From Betaproteobacteria bacterium (lineage in GTDB: Bacteria > Pseudomonadota > Gammaproteobacteria > Burkholderiales > SG8-41): a DNA stretch of 55,993 nt. Positions 17,137 through 25,425 of this stretch are shown here, piece by piece. The position numbers and the translations under genes are program-made. The stretch is taken from positions 1-55,993 of the forward strand of contig CANKUB010000016.1 in assembly GCA_947486575.1 (NCBI GenBank), in the 5' to 3' direction. The notes below the pieces were generated by a model. That model was not told the DNA's origin and did not search any database. It was given only the letters and a program-made list of their open reading frames with translations. Within the stretch, counting starts at the first letter, position 1; the number at the start of each line of letters is the position of its first letter.

Positions 17137-18094
17137 GCCGGATGTTGGATGACTTGGCAACCTTGGCCCATTTCTCCATTTCCATCCTGGCAAATGCGGT
17201 GAACTGATCGGGCGGCATGCCGGAAGCCATCGCCCCTTGTGCGAGGAATTTTTCGCGTACGTCCGGCGATTTCAGCATGGCGGCGAGTTCCTGATACACC
17301 TTGCCTACGATATCTTTCGGCGTGTTTGCGGGCATGACGACTGATTGCCACGAGCTGCCGTCAAAACCCTTGACGCCGCCTTCGTCTACTGTCGGCAGAT
17401 TCGGCATCGGCGGAAAACGTTCGCGCGTGGATATCGCAATGGCTTTTAGTTTGCCGCTTTGCACTTGCGGCAATACCGTGGCCGCCGTATTGAACGCGAG
17501 TTGAATTTGCCCGGCGATTTGATCAACCACGGCGGGCGCTTGTCCTTTGTACGGCACATGCACCATTTTTATGCCGGCCATCGCGCTGAACATTTCCATC
17601 AGCATGTGCGGGCTGGTGCCGTTGCCGGTGGACGCATACGTTAACTGTCCGGGGCTGGTTTTGGCCAGTGCAACGATGTCCTTCACCGTCGTTGCCGGTA
17701 ACGCGGGATGTACTGTCAGCAGGCTTGGCATCATCGCCATCAGCGTGATGTGGCTGAAATCGCGGATCGGATCGAACGCGAGTTTTTTGTAGATCGACGG
17801 CGAAATTACCTGCGCAACCGTCATCATGCACACCGTGTAGCCATCGGGCAGTGATTTCGCGCACAAATCTGCGCCGATGTTGCCGCCCGCGCCCGCACGA
17901 TTGTCGGCAATGACCTGTATGTTGAAGGCTCTGGCAAGACGGTCGCCTGCGGCGCGGCCCATTAAATCGGTAGGACCGCCGGGTGGGAATGGGATGATGA
18001 AGCGTATCGGTTTTGACGGGTAGTTTTGCGCAAGCGCGGCATTTGTCGCAGCGAATAGCAACAGGCAAGCAGGGAATAGCCGGGAAAACATCAT
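17129..18094 (-). CDS. Bug/TctC family periplasmic solute receptor
   Basis: 321 residues from ATG 18094, with AGGAG at the right distance (18101-18105 on the complementary strand). A second ATG follows directly. The signal peptide ends NAALAQ before NYPSKPIR. Family landmarks: PFPPGGPTDLMGR, ADNRAGAGGNIG, KSLPDGYTVC, HVPYKGQAPA and a C-terminal GFDGSSWQSVVMPANTP segment. It would bind a carboxylate in the periplasm; ligand unknown. It overlaps the membrane-protein gene downstream, so the two may be co-translated. It is divergent from the FecR-domain gene with 127 bases between. Confidence 0.94.
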   Translation of the reverse strand: MMFSRLFPACLLLFAATNAALAQNYPSKPIRFIIPFPPGGPTDLMGRAAGDRLARAFNIQVIADNRAGAGGNIGADLCAKSLPDGYTVCMMTVAQVISPSIYKKLAFDPIRDFSHITLMAMMPSLLTVHPALPATTVKDIVALAKTSPGQLTYASTGNGTSPHMLMEMFSAMAGIKMVHVPYKGQAPAVVDQIAGQIQLAFNTAATVLPQVQSGKLKAIAISTRERFPPMPNLPTVDEGGVKGFDGSSWQSVVMPANTPKDIVGKVYQELAAMLKSPDVREKFLAQGAMASGMPPDQFTAFARMEMEKWAKVAKSSNIRLD

Positions 18095-18221
18095 TAAAAT
18101 CTCCTCAGGGGTCTTTTTGCGCAGTTTACCGTTTCGCGCGTGCGGTGTAACTGCCCTTCGTCGCAGGCCTTTCATTGCAAGCCACTCAGCAAAGTGGGCA
18201 AAACAGCGGTATTATTGGCAA

Positions 18222-18935
18222 ATGAAGATCAATATTTGCAACCGGTTCGTGCTATTGGCAGCAGCCCTTGTGTCCTGTGGTTCGGGTGCGTTGTCGTCAA
18301 TAGCGCAAGCGCAGGTGGGTGTGGTGCGAACCATCGAAGGTCAGGTCCGCGTGTTTTCAGGCAAACCCGAATGCGCGCCGCGTTTCGGCCTGGATGTGGA
18401 TGAAGGCGATGTCGTGCGCACGGGTGAAAAAGCCTGGGCGTTGCTGACCATGATGGACGGCACAAAAATTACCGTGCGCCCGCATACCGAACTGCGCGTG
18501 GACATTTATCGTTTTACCGAGGCGGGCGAGTCTGCGCAAAATCAGGCGCTGTTCACGCTCACGCGTGGCGCAATGCGCGTCGCGGCTGGGCGTATCGCGC
18601 AGGGCCGCAATACGGGGTTTGTGGTTAATACACCCGACGCCACGATGACGTTGCGCGGCGCCGATCAGGATGTCGCCTACGTCACGCCGGAGTTCACGCC
18701 GCGGGGTGATGCGTTGGTGGGTGCCTATGGTAAATCGTATGCAGGTGAAGCCATCATGAAAAACGCCAGCGGCACGGTGACAATCCGCGAGGGTCAGGTG
18801 GCATTCGCTGAAAGTAAAGTGCGTAAGCCACCGCAAGTGCTGGTTTCAGACCCGTATTTTTACCACTGGCACAGCTACATAGACCGCCGCGCTGCAACGG
18901 TGAATGAACGTCTAGGCACCGACGGCGTACAGTAG
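18222..18935 (+). CDS. FecR-domain periplasmic protein
   Basis: 237 residues from ATG 18222; longer upstream starts would lack a signal peptide. The N-terminus is a signal peptide ending IAQAQ near residue 30. A Cys at 19 (LVSCGSG) could alternatively be a lipobox. The FecR domain (PF04773) follows: GVVRTIEGQVRVFSG, GDVVRTGEKAWALLTMMDG, VRPHTELRVD, LFTLTRGAMRVAAG, and TPDATMTLRGADQDVAYVTP. There is no anti-sigma helix or sigma-factor gene nearby, so it belongs to the periplasmic FecR-domain proteins of unknown role rather than to iron-citrate signalling. It is monocistronic. Confidence 0.88.
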   Translation: MKINICNRFVLLAAALVSCGSGALSSIAQAQVGVVRTIEGQVRVFSGKPECAPRFGLDVDEGDVVRTGEKAWALLTMMDGTKITVRPHTELRVDIYRFTEAGESAQNQALFTLTRGAMRVAAGRIAQGRNTGFVVNTPDATMTLRGADQDVAYVTPEFTPRGDALVGAYGKSYAGEAIMKNASGTVTIREGQVAFAESKVRKPPQVLVSDPYFYHWHSYIDRRAATVNERLGTDGVQ

Positions 18936-19255
18936 CTGCTGGCGCCTGCGGTTTGCTGCGCTCACATAGCGTTCTAACCGAATGTTCCAACCGAATTCTT
19001 CGCCGCCGGTGAGCGGTGCAAGAGAAATCGTAACTTATTGTTTTTATTGAATAATAATAATAAAAAAATGAGTATTGCTTGCTACTTCGGTGTGATGAAT
19101 AGCTGACTATCGAACGTGCTGATTCGTTGACCGAATCAAAAAGAAATTGACTCTGACGTCTTTGCCTTAGAAACTGTTATACGTAATCAATGGATTATTG
19201 AGCGGTGCGCATGCAGGATGTGTGCATTCCGCAGCTTGCTAGCAAGGAGCGTCTC
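18936..19255. other. 320-base intergenic region
   Basis: No gene is seen. The main feature is the AT-rich repeat copy at 19029-19061. A small duplication of GTTC-AACCGAAT occurs near 18970-18995. A TTGACT at 19147-19152 has no well-spaced -10 box. Confidence 0.5.
19029..19061 (+). repeat. AT-rich dispersed repeat, copy 6 (reference form, intergenic)
   Basis: Starts with CGTAACTTATTGTTTTTATT and continues GAATAATAATAATAA. The 11-mer core is at 19038-19048. It is free of any coding constraint, so I use it as the reference for the family. Confidence 0.8.
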
Positions 19256-19501
19256 ATGCAAGTGACTTTGAATCTGCCCGATGAGTTGGTGTTACGCGCG
19301 CAAGATGCGGGCCTGCTCACAGTGGAAGCGATGCAAAAACTGCTGGAAGAGGCCGTGCGCCGACAGGCCGGGCGCACACTGCTATCGATGGCCGAGCGGC
19401 TGCATGCTGCGAATATTCCGCCGATGAACGAAGACGAACTGAACGATTTGGTTCACGAGGTGCGCACCGAGCGCCGGGCGCACAATGCGGGTCGTGCTTG
19501 A
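19256..19501 (+). CDS. antitoxin of a PIN-domain toxin-antitoxin pair
   Basis: 81 residues from ATG 19256, which has AAGGAG at 19244-19249. An earlier in-frame start at 19205 lacks a ribosome-binding site. The N-terminus MQVTLNLPDELVLRAQ is a strand followed by a helix, as in ribbon-helix-helix DNA-binding proteins. The middle is helical and charged, and the C-terminal MNEDELNDLVHEVRTERRA would wrap the toxin. Small size and a 17-base overlap with the downstream PIN gene support the antitoxin call. Such proteins usually repress their own operon. Confidence 0.8.
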   Translation: MQVTLNLPDELVLRAQDAGLLTVEAMQKLLEEAVRRQAGRTLLSMAERLHAANIPPMNEDELNDLVHEVRTERRAHNAGRA

Positions 19502-19907
19502 CTCCAATATCGTTGTCTCGGCATTGTTGTGGGGTGGGTTGCCGTACCGTCTGCTGCAACTGGCTGTGGTAGGCGAAATTGAGTTGTTGACGTCGCCTGC
19601 GCTGCTGGCGGAGTTGGCCGATGTATTGGGGCGTACTCACCTGGCGCCACGTATCGCGTCGCAGAATATGTCGCCGGAGCAATTGCTCGCGCAGTATCAA
19701 TCCTTCGCTCAGCTTGTGTCACCCGATAGTGTGCCCGCTGTCATCGCCGCCGATCCCGACGACGATGAAGTATTGGCGTGCGCCGTGGCAGGGCATGCCG
19801 ACTTGATTGTCTCTGGCGATCGGCATTTGCACAGTTTGGGCGGCAGCTACAGCGGCATTGCTATTGTCAGTGCCGCTGAGGCGGTGAGGATTATCGCGGT
19901 GGTGTAG
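19485..19907 (+). CDS. PIN-domain toxin (putative ribonuclease)
   Basis: 140 residues. The PIN acidic residues are visible: Asp6 in VVLDSNIVVSALLWGG, the acidic ELADVLGR segment near 43, DPDDDEVLACAVAGHADLI near 90 and SGDRHL near 109. This pattern fits the group annotated as putative toxin component of the PIN family. The activity expected is Mg-dependent RNA cleavage, held in check by the upstream protein. The start overlaps the antitoxin frame by 17 bases, so translation is probably coupled. It is convergent with the next gene, 30 bases away. Confidence 0.85.
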   Translation: MRVVLDSNIVVSALLWGGLPYRLLQLAVVGEIELLTSPALLAELADVLGRTHLAPRIASQNMSPEQLLAQYQSFAQLVSPDSVPAVIAADPDDDEVLACAVAGHADLIVSGDRHLHSLGGSYSGIAIVSAAEAVRIIAVV

Positions 19908-19937
19908 CGTTGCGTTATTGTAGGGGCGTTCGGTAGC

Positions 19938-21365
19938 TTACGCCGCTATCCGCACAATCGAAGCCCCATGCGGCGGCTTGGTGATATAGCGTTTGAGTAT
20001 CTTGTAGGTATCCACGTCGAATACGGGTGCGGTGCGCACCTCGGCAAGATCGTGCAACTCGGCTTCGCTGCGCACGGTGCCGAGATAACACCAGTGATCC
20101 AGCACATGCAAATCCGTACATTCACCATCAATAGTGTTTTCACGAATGGCGATGCGGCCTTCAAACGGCCACGGCACGGTGCGCATGGAGCTCAACGCCT
20201 GTTTCAGGCGCAGCGCGTGTTGTTCATGTGATTCAAGCCCCACACAGGCGCCACGGCAGCGCTTGATCTGATGGGCGAAGCACGCACCGGTGAGCGGCGC
20301 TGTGCGTTTTTCCAATCCCAGCAGAATATTGCACAGCCCATGTGTGGCAGCGATTTCGCGCAACGCTTCAATCGCCGTGGCGCGCGAGCGAAACAGGCCG
20401 TAAAGCTCGCCGAAGCGCGCAGGGTCAATGTCGTCGGCAGTGGCGATTTGTGGTGCGTGGCCGATGTTGCCATCAGCCCCGCCGGTATCAGCCCAATACC
20501 ATGCGCACAATTGCGAATTGCGCCGCAGTTGCCGGTTATGCACGGGCGCCAGTTGCTTGACCAGTTTTGACTCCAGCAGCAGCGCACCCAGTTCACCGGC
20601 TGTTTGCTTCCAGTCAATGCGCTTGATTTCACGCGCGATTCGCATGTCTTTGTTGACGCGGTGATCGCCTGAAAAATGCGACATCACGCGCGAGCGGATA
20701 TTGATGCTTTTGCCGACATACAGCACCACATCATTGTCGCCGTAGAACAAATACACACCGGGCGTTTCGGGGATATTGTCGAACGCAAGGTCGGGCAATC
20801 CCACCGGCACAGTTTGTGTTTTGACCAGCACATCTACGGCGGCCTTTACCGCTGCAGCGCCGCGTTCTGCCGTCCATTTTTGCGCCAGCAGCCACAACAC
20901 CCTGGCATCGCCCAGCGCACGGTGGCGTGCTTCGCATGCAAGCTCGTGACGTTCGAGCAGCGTGTCGAGATTGTGGCGCGCGTGTTGCGGGTAAAGCTTG
21001 CGCGAGAGTTTTACGCTACACAGCACGCGTGCGTTGAAGGTGACGCCGCAACGGCGGAATTCATTCTTGAGAAAGCCGTAGTCGAAGCGTGCGTTGTGTG
21101 CGACGAATAGTTTGCCTTTGAGCCGTGGTAACAGCGCGCGCTGAATTTCAGCGAACGAAGGCGCGCTCGCAACCATGGCATTGGTAATGCCGGTCAGCGC
21201 TTGTATCATCGGCGGAATACTCATGCCGGGGTTCACCAGCGTAGACCACTCTGATATGAGTTGCCCGTGATTGACTTCGATTACGCCGATTTCTGTAATG
21301 CGATCATGGGTAGCGGTGGCGCCGGTGGTTTCCAGATCGACAAAAACGATGTGTTCGTCAAGCAT
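19938..21365 (-). CDS. DEDDh 3'-5' exonuclease fused to a GIY-YIG (UvrC/Cho-like) nuclease domain
   Basis: 475 residues. The N-terminal exonuclease domain (about 1-170) resembles the DNA polymerase III epsilon subunit: VDLETTGA with Asp/Glu, VAHNARFDYGFL with Asp, and EARHRALGDARVL with the His-Asp end of DEDDh. The GIY-YIG domain (about 205-285) has PGVYLFYGDNDVVLYVGKS and IRSRVMSHFSG. The C-terminal part (about 300-475) includes CFAHQIKRCRGACVG, which is like the UvrC Cys-rich segment. Cho is the second UvrC-type 3' incision nuclease of E. coli. The fusion with an exonuclease is known from several bacteria, so a DNA-repair role is likely. It stands alone and is divergent from greB. Confidence 0.92.
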   Translation of the reverse strand: MLDEHIVFVDLETTGATATHDRITEIGVIEVNHGQLISEWSTLVNPGMSIPPMIQALTGITNAMVASAPSFAEIQRALLPRLKGKLFVAHNARFDYGFLKNEFRRCGVTFNARVLCSVKLSRKLYPQHARHNLDTLLERHELACEARHRALGDARVLWLLAQKWTAERGAAAVKAAVDVLVKTQTVPVGLPDLAFDNIPETPGVYLFYGDNDVVLYVGKSINIRSRVMSHFSGDHRVNKDMRIAREIKRIDWKQTAGELGALLLESKLVKQLAPVHNRQLRRNSQLCAWYWADTGGADGNIGHAPQIATADDIDPARFGELYGLFRSRATAIEALREIAATHGLCNILLGLEKRTAPLTGACFAHQIKRCRGACVGLESHEQHALRLKQALSSMRTVPWPFEGRIAIRENTIDGECTDLHVLDHWCYLGTVRSEAELHDLAEVRTAPVFDVDTYKILKRYITKPPHGASIVRIAA

Positions 21366-21506
21366 TGCGGGTTGCGAATTTGGTATTGATTGATATTGAA
21401 GCTGATTCTAATGCACGGGCGGCAGTCTCACAAACAGCACAAACAGCAACCTCAGCGAATGCAACGCAAATGGAACAACGGTACGTCATTACGATAAACT
21501 ACACCC

Positions 21507-22058
21507 ATGAGTTCCGCTGCGGTCACCACCGATGGATTGTCTGACGACGATGACGAGGCTTCGCCGTTGCCGCGTGGGGTCAAGAATTACATGACGCCAC
21601 AGGGGTATGCGCGCCTGAAAGACGAGTTGACGCAATTGCTCAATACCGAGCGCCCGGAACTGGTGAAGGTGATTTCGTGGGCGGCAGGCAATGGTGATCG
21701 CTCTGAAAACGGTGACTATATTTATGGCAAAAAGCGATTGCGTGAAATCGACCGACGCATACATTATCTAACCAAGCGACTGGATAACTCCGACGTGGTT
21801 GATCCGGCAGCACGTGGCGAAACCGAACAGATTTTTTTCGGCGCCACGGTGGATTATGCGGATGACTCAGGCGCGGAACAAACGGTGACTATCGTTGGTC
21901 TTGACGAAGTAGACCTGGCGCGCGGTCACGTGAGCTGGATTTCGCCGATCGCCGCAGCGTTGATTAAACACAGTGCCGGTGATACGGTTCAGCTACGCAC
22001 GCCAACGGGCCTGCGTCAAATTGAAATTCTGGATGTGCGATACGAGGCGCTACGTTGA
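21507..22058 (+). CDS. greB: transcription elongation factor GreB
   Basis: 183 residues, with about 25 extra acidic residues at the N-terminus compared with E. coli GreB. The coiled-coil domain starts YMTPQGYARLKDELTQLL, and the family signature GDRSENGDYIYGKKRLREIDRRI is clear at its tip, which reaches into the RNA polymerase secondary channel and triggers transcript cleavage. The C-terminal FKBP-like domain follows (FFGATVDYADD to the end, with SWISPIAAALIKHSAGD). GreB rather than GreA is supported by YIYGKKRLREIDRR. It overlaps the next gene by 4 bases (TTGA), which suggests translational coupling. Confidence 0.95.
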   Translation: MSSAAVTTDGLSDDDDEASPLPRGVKNYMTPQGYARLKDELTQLLNTERPELVKVISWAAGNGDRSENGDYIYGKKRLREIDRRIHYLTKRLDNSDVVDPAARGETEQIFFGATVDYADDSGAEQTVTIVGLDEVDLARGHVSWISPIAAALIKHSAGDTVQLRTPTGLRQIEILDVRYEALR

Positions 22059-23077
22059 GTAATCCGACCAGTAAATTCGCAGGTAACTTATTGAATTCGC
22101 CGACATTTTTCAGTGTGGCGTTGTCCACCTGGCGTGCCGTGAATGCGCCCTATACGCAAGCGGGCCGCGATGAAACGCTGCCTTCTGGCATCGTCAAGCT
22201 GAGTATCAAGGCGATCAAGGGTGCGCGCAGTGCCGATACGCTGGGCGCGGAGCGTGAAGGCACGGGCGTGGTGATTGACGCCAGCGGATTGATATTGACC
22301 GTGGGGTATCTTGTCATCGAAGCAGGTTCAATATTGGCGATGGCGCCCGATGGGCGCGTGCATCCGGCAACGGTGCTGGGCTTTGATCACGCCAGCGGTT
22401 TTGGTTTGCTGCGTGCATCGCCTGGTATCACCACGCAGCCGCTAAAGCTCGGCGATTCGTCGCAGTTGCAGGCGCTGCAAACGGTACGCATTGCTGCGCA
22501 TGAAGCGGCGGGCGGTGTAACGCCCGCCTGCGTATCGGTACGGCGTCGTTTTACCGGCTGGTGGGAATACATGATTGACGATGCGATTTTCACCGCGCCG
22601 CCGCGCGGCGAACACAGCGGCGCGGCATTGTTGGGTGACGATGGCAGTCTGCTGGGCATTGCTTCGTTGTGGGTGAGCGACACGCTGGCTTCCGGCGTGG
22701 CGTTTCCCGGCAACATGTTTATTCCGATCAATCTGTTGAAGCCGATACTGGCTGACTTGATTGAACATGGGCGGCGGCAAAGTGCATCGCGCCCGTGGTT
22801 GGGCATTTACACCGAGGAAATCGAAAGCCACGTGGTGGTAACGCGCACGCTAGCCGATGGCCCGGCAGATCGCTCCGGTATCAAGCGCGGCGATATTATT
22901 CTGGGCGTGGCGGGGCACTCGATAGGCACGCAAAGTGAATTTTACGAACGCTTGTGGGCCAGCGGCGAGGCGGGTGACGACGTAACGCTGCACGTGCTGC
23001 ATGAGAAAAAAGTGAAACATTTTGTGGTGTATTCAGCGGATCGCACCGATTATTTCAAGCCGTGGATGGTGCGGTAG
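22055..23077 (+). CDS. HtrA/DegP-like protein with PDZ domain and missing catalytic His and Asp
   Basis: 340 residues, start TTG at 22055 overlapping the greB stop. The trypsin-like fold pattern is preserved (GTGVVIDASGLILTVGYLV, GFDHASGFGLLR, GEHSGAALLGDDGSLLGIA) and a PDZ domain covers about 247-325 (PWLGIYTEE, GPADRSGIKRGDIILGVAG). Aligned by eye to DegP, the His of TNNHVV is Tyr85, the Asp of KTDIAL is Gly115 and only Ser188 of GNSGG remains. I infer that it does not cleave by the usual triad and may bind peptides. No signal peptide is visible, so it may be cytoplasmic. The greB linkage is odd for an envelope protease. Confidence 0.85.
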   Translation: MSNPTSKFAGNLLNSPTFFSVALSTWRAVNAPYTQAGRDETLPSGIVKLSIKAIKGARSADTLGAEREGTGVVIDASGLILTVGYLVIEAGSILAMAPDGRVHPATVLGFDHASGFGLLRASPGITTQPLKLGDSSQLQALQTVRIAAHEAAGGVTPACVSVRRRFTGWWEYMIDDAIFTAPPRGEHSGAALLGDDGSLLGIASLWVSDTLASGVAFPGNMFIPINLLKPILADLIEHGRRQSASRPWLGIYTEEIESHVVVTRTLADGPADRSGIKRGDIILGVAGHSIGTQSEFYERLWASGEAGDDVTLHVLHEKKVKHFVVYSADRTDYFKPWMVR

Positions 23078-23093
23078 CGGAGAACTGGCGTAA

Positions 23094-24116
23094 CTATACC
23101 CAGCCGCGCCCGCTGAGCTCCGATTTCAGATACGCATAAAACACCGGTGCAGCGATCACGCCCGGCAAGCCGAATGTGGCTTCCATTACCACGATCGCCA
23201 GCAGCAGCTCCCATGCCGACGCTTCGATCTGCGAGCCGACAATGCGTGCGTTGATGAAATATTCAAGCTTGTGAATGATCACCAGAAACGCCAGAGATGC
23301 AAACGCCGCGTGCAGCGAAAAACTCAGGCTGATCACGACAATCACCGTATTGGAAATGAGATTGCCAATCACCGGCAGCAAGCCCGCTAAAAAAGTGATT
23401 AAAATCATGGTCTTGGTGAGCGGCAGGTGGATGCCGAACATCGGCAGCACGGCCCACAGATAAATCGCTGTCAGTACGGTGTTAAGCGCCGAGATGCGCA
23501 CTTGCGCAAACACAATGCGCCGGAACGAATCCGCAAGCCGCACAGTACATTGCTGAAGCGCGCGCGCCAGCGGTCCGGCAGTGTGTCCCGGATGAACTTC
23601 GCGCAGCGACACCATCGCGCCAATCACCGAGCCGATCAGCGCATACACCAGGCCGTGGCCGACTTCACCGCTGATGGATTGCACTTCCTTGGCGTGTTCA
23701 CGCAGCCATGCGACGAACTGATCCTTCAACTCCGATGCGTCCAGCGGTATCCATTCCTGCATGGATGCGGGCAGCGTTTCGCGCGCCTTGTCGAGTATCT
23801 CAGCCATTTTTTCGAGGAGTACCGAGAGACTCCCAGCATCGCTGCGCAGGAACAACACGGCAGCCGTGATGGCGCCGCCCACAATCAGCACAATCAATGT
23901 CAGCAACAGCGACAGTGCAACGATTTTCGCGCGACCGGGCTGATTCACGCCGAACATCCTCGGTGCCGCCATATGCACCAATTCGTGCACCAGCAGGCCC
24001 GCAAACAGTGCGGGCAATAAATGCAGTTTGATGATGGTGGGCAAGGCTACCGCCATAAACACGAGCGCGGCGATTTCCGGACGGCTTAACGCTATGGCAG
24101 AAGGGTAGCTGGGCAT
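23094..24116 (-). CDS. AI-2E family transporter (PF01594)
   Basis: 340 residues. Two N-terminal hydrophobic segments, another near residue 70, a soluble middle part rich in helix (about 95-150) and four or five C-terminal membrane segments match the family. The C-terminal motif GLLPVIGNLISNTVIVVIS and the TFGLPGVIAAPVFYAYLKSEL end are recognisable. Members export AI-2 (TqsA), act as Na+/H+ antiporters or remain unassigned; I cannot choose between these. It is convergent with the HtrA-like gene, 16 bases away, and divergent from the efflux operon. Confidence 0.9.
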   Translation of the reverse strand: MPSYPSAIALSRPEIAALVFMAVALPTIIKLHLLPALFAGLLVHELVHMAAPRMFGVNQPGRAKIVALSLLLTLIVLIVGGAITAAVLFLRSDAGSLSVLLEKMAEILDKARETLPASMQEWIPLDASELKDQFVAWLREHAKEVQSISGEVGHGLVYALIGSVIGAMVSLREVHPGHTAGPLARALQQCTVRLADSFRRIVFAQVRISALNTVLTAIYLWAVLPMFGIHLPLTKTMILITFLAGLLPVIGNLISNTVIVVISLSFSLHAAFASLAFLVIIHKLEYFINARIVGSQIEASAWELLLAIVVMEATFGLPGVIAAPVFYAYLKSELSGRGWV

Positions 24117-24255
24117 GTCGGCTCTCTGGTAGGAAAATCAAGCGAGATTATGCGGCAATGCCTGCGCGCTGGATACCTGTCACGATGTAGAATGTGTATC
24201 ACTGCCGCTGCTGATCGTGAACGCGCGGCTTTTCTGCTTGAACAGGTATCCCGCC

Positions 24256-25419
24256 ATGTTGCTTTCCAAAACCCGAGCTCTTTTTGCGCTGTTTCCTATG
24301 GCATTGCTGATGAACGCTTGCGACAAGCCCGCAGGTGGCCCGCCCGGCGGCGGCATGCCCCCGGCGCAGGTGTCGGTCATCGCCGTTGAAAAACGCGATG
24401 TGCCCGTGCGTTATGAATATGTCGCGCAGACCGCTGGTTATCGTGAAGTGGAAGTGCGTGCGCGGGTCACCGGCATTTTGCAAAAGCGCGGTTACAAGGA
24501 AGGCGCGCCGGTTAAAAAAGGCCAGTCTCTGTTTAGCATAGACGCCGCGCCATTTCAGGTGGCGCTGGATAAGGCGGAAGCCGATTTGTCGGTGGCTGAC
24601 GTGCGTCTTGCGCAAGCCAGACGCGAAGTCGCGCGGTTGAAGCCGGTACGTGAGGCCAAGGCCATCAGTCAAAAGGAACTGGATGATTCGGCATCCGCAG
24701 AGCAGGTGGCGGAAGCTGAAGTCAAAAGTGCACGTGCGCGAGTGAACGAGGCGCGGCTGAATGTGACGTACACCCGTGTGGAGTCGCCGATCAGCGGCAT
24801 CGCCAGCCGTGCTGTGGTGAGCGAAGGCGCGCTGGTATCGGGGCCACAAGTTTTGCTGACCACCGTGACGCAGACTGACCCCATGTATGTGATTTTTGGT
24901 GTGCCTGACCGCGAGTTCATGGCGCTGCGCCGCGACGTGGATTTGGGCCGCTTGCGCTTGCCCGCTGGAGGGCAGTTTCTGGCGCGCGTGAAGCTGGGTG
25001 ACGGCAGCCTTTATGACGGAACAGGCACGCTGGGCTTTACCGATGTGCGCGTCAACACGCAAACCGGGACCACGGAATCCCGTGCTGAATTTAGTAATAA
25101 AAACAACAGGTTACGTGCCGGCGAGTTCGTACGCATTATTCTCGATGGCGCGCTGCGGCCCGACGCCATCGTGGTGCCGCAGCGTGCGGTGCTGGAAAGT
25201 CCGAAAGGCAAATTTGTGTATGTGGTGAGTGCGGATAACAAAGCAGAAGCGCGGCCCGTAGAGGCTGGTGAATGGTCGGGCGATGGCTGGGTGATTAACA
25301 GCGGGTTGAAGCCCGGTGAACGCGTCATCACGGATGGGGTGATGAAAATCGGCCCCGGCGCGCCGGTGCAGATTGCGGTGCCGACCGCCGCCAAGCCCGC
25401 GCCTGCCGACAAGAAATAA
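24256..25419 (+). CDS. RND efflux periplasmic adaptor (membrane fusion protein), lipoprotein
   Basis: 387 residues from ATG 24256; a GTG at 24217 is possible but would break the lipoprotein signal. The lipobox LMNAC puts the lipid on Cys22. The domain order is the AcrA type: the beta-barrel/lipoyl start VPVRYEYVAQTAGYREVEVRARVTG, a helical hairpin (about 95-145), the second lipoyl half YTRVESPISGIASRAVVSEGALVSG, the beta barrel, and a membrane-proximal domain ending GPGAPVQIAVPTAAKP. It links the inner-membrane pump at 25426 to the outer-membrane factor at 28679. An AT-rich repeat copy is built into the frame at 25089-25115, where it encodes FSNKNNRLR. Confidence 0.94.
   Translation: MLLSKTRALFALFPMALLMNACDKPAGGPPGGGMPPAQVSVIAVEKRDVPVRYEYVAQTAGYREVEVRARVTGILQKRGYKEGAPVKKGQSLFSIDAAPFQVALDKAEADLSVADVRLAQARREVARLKPVREAKAISQKELDDSASAEQVAEAEVKSARARVNEARLNVTYTRVESPISGIASRAVVSEGALVSGPQVLLTTVTQTDPMYVIFGVPDREFMALRRDVDLGRLRLPAGGQFLARVKLGDGSLYDGTGTLGFTDVRVNTQTGTTESRAEFSNKNNRLRAGEFVRIILDGALRPDAIVVPQRAVLESPKGKFVYVVSADNKAEARPVEAGEWSGDGWVINSGLKPGERVITDGVMKIGPGAPVQIAVPTAAKPAPADKK
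25089..25115 (-). repeat. AT-rich dispersed repeat, copy 7 (inside adaptor gene)
   Basis: On the minus strand it reads CGTAACCTGTTGTTTTTATT followed by ACTAAAT; the 11-mer core is at 25096-25106. It is wholly inside coding sequence and keeps the frame. Confidence 0.7.
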
Positions 25420-25425
25420 GCCGCC

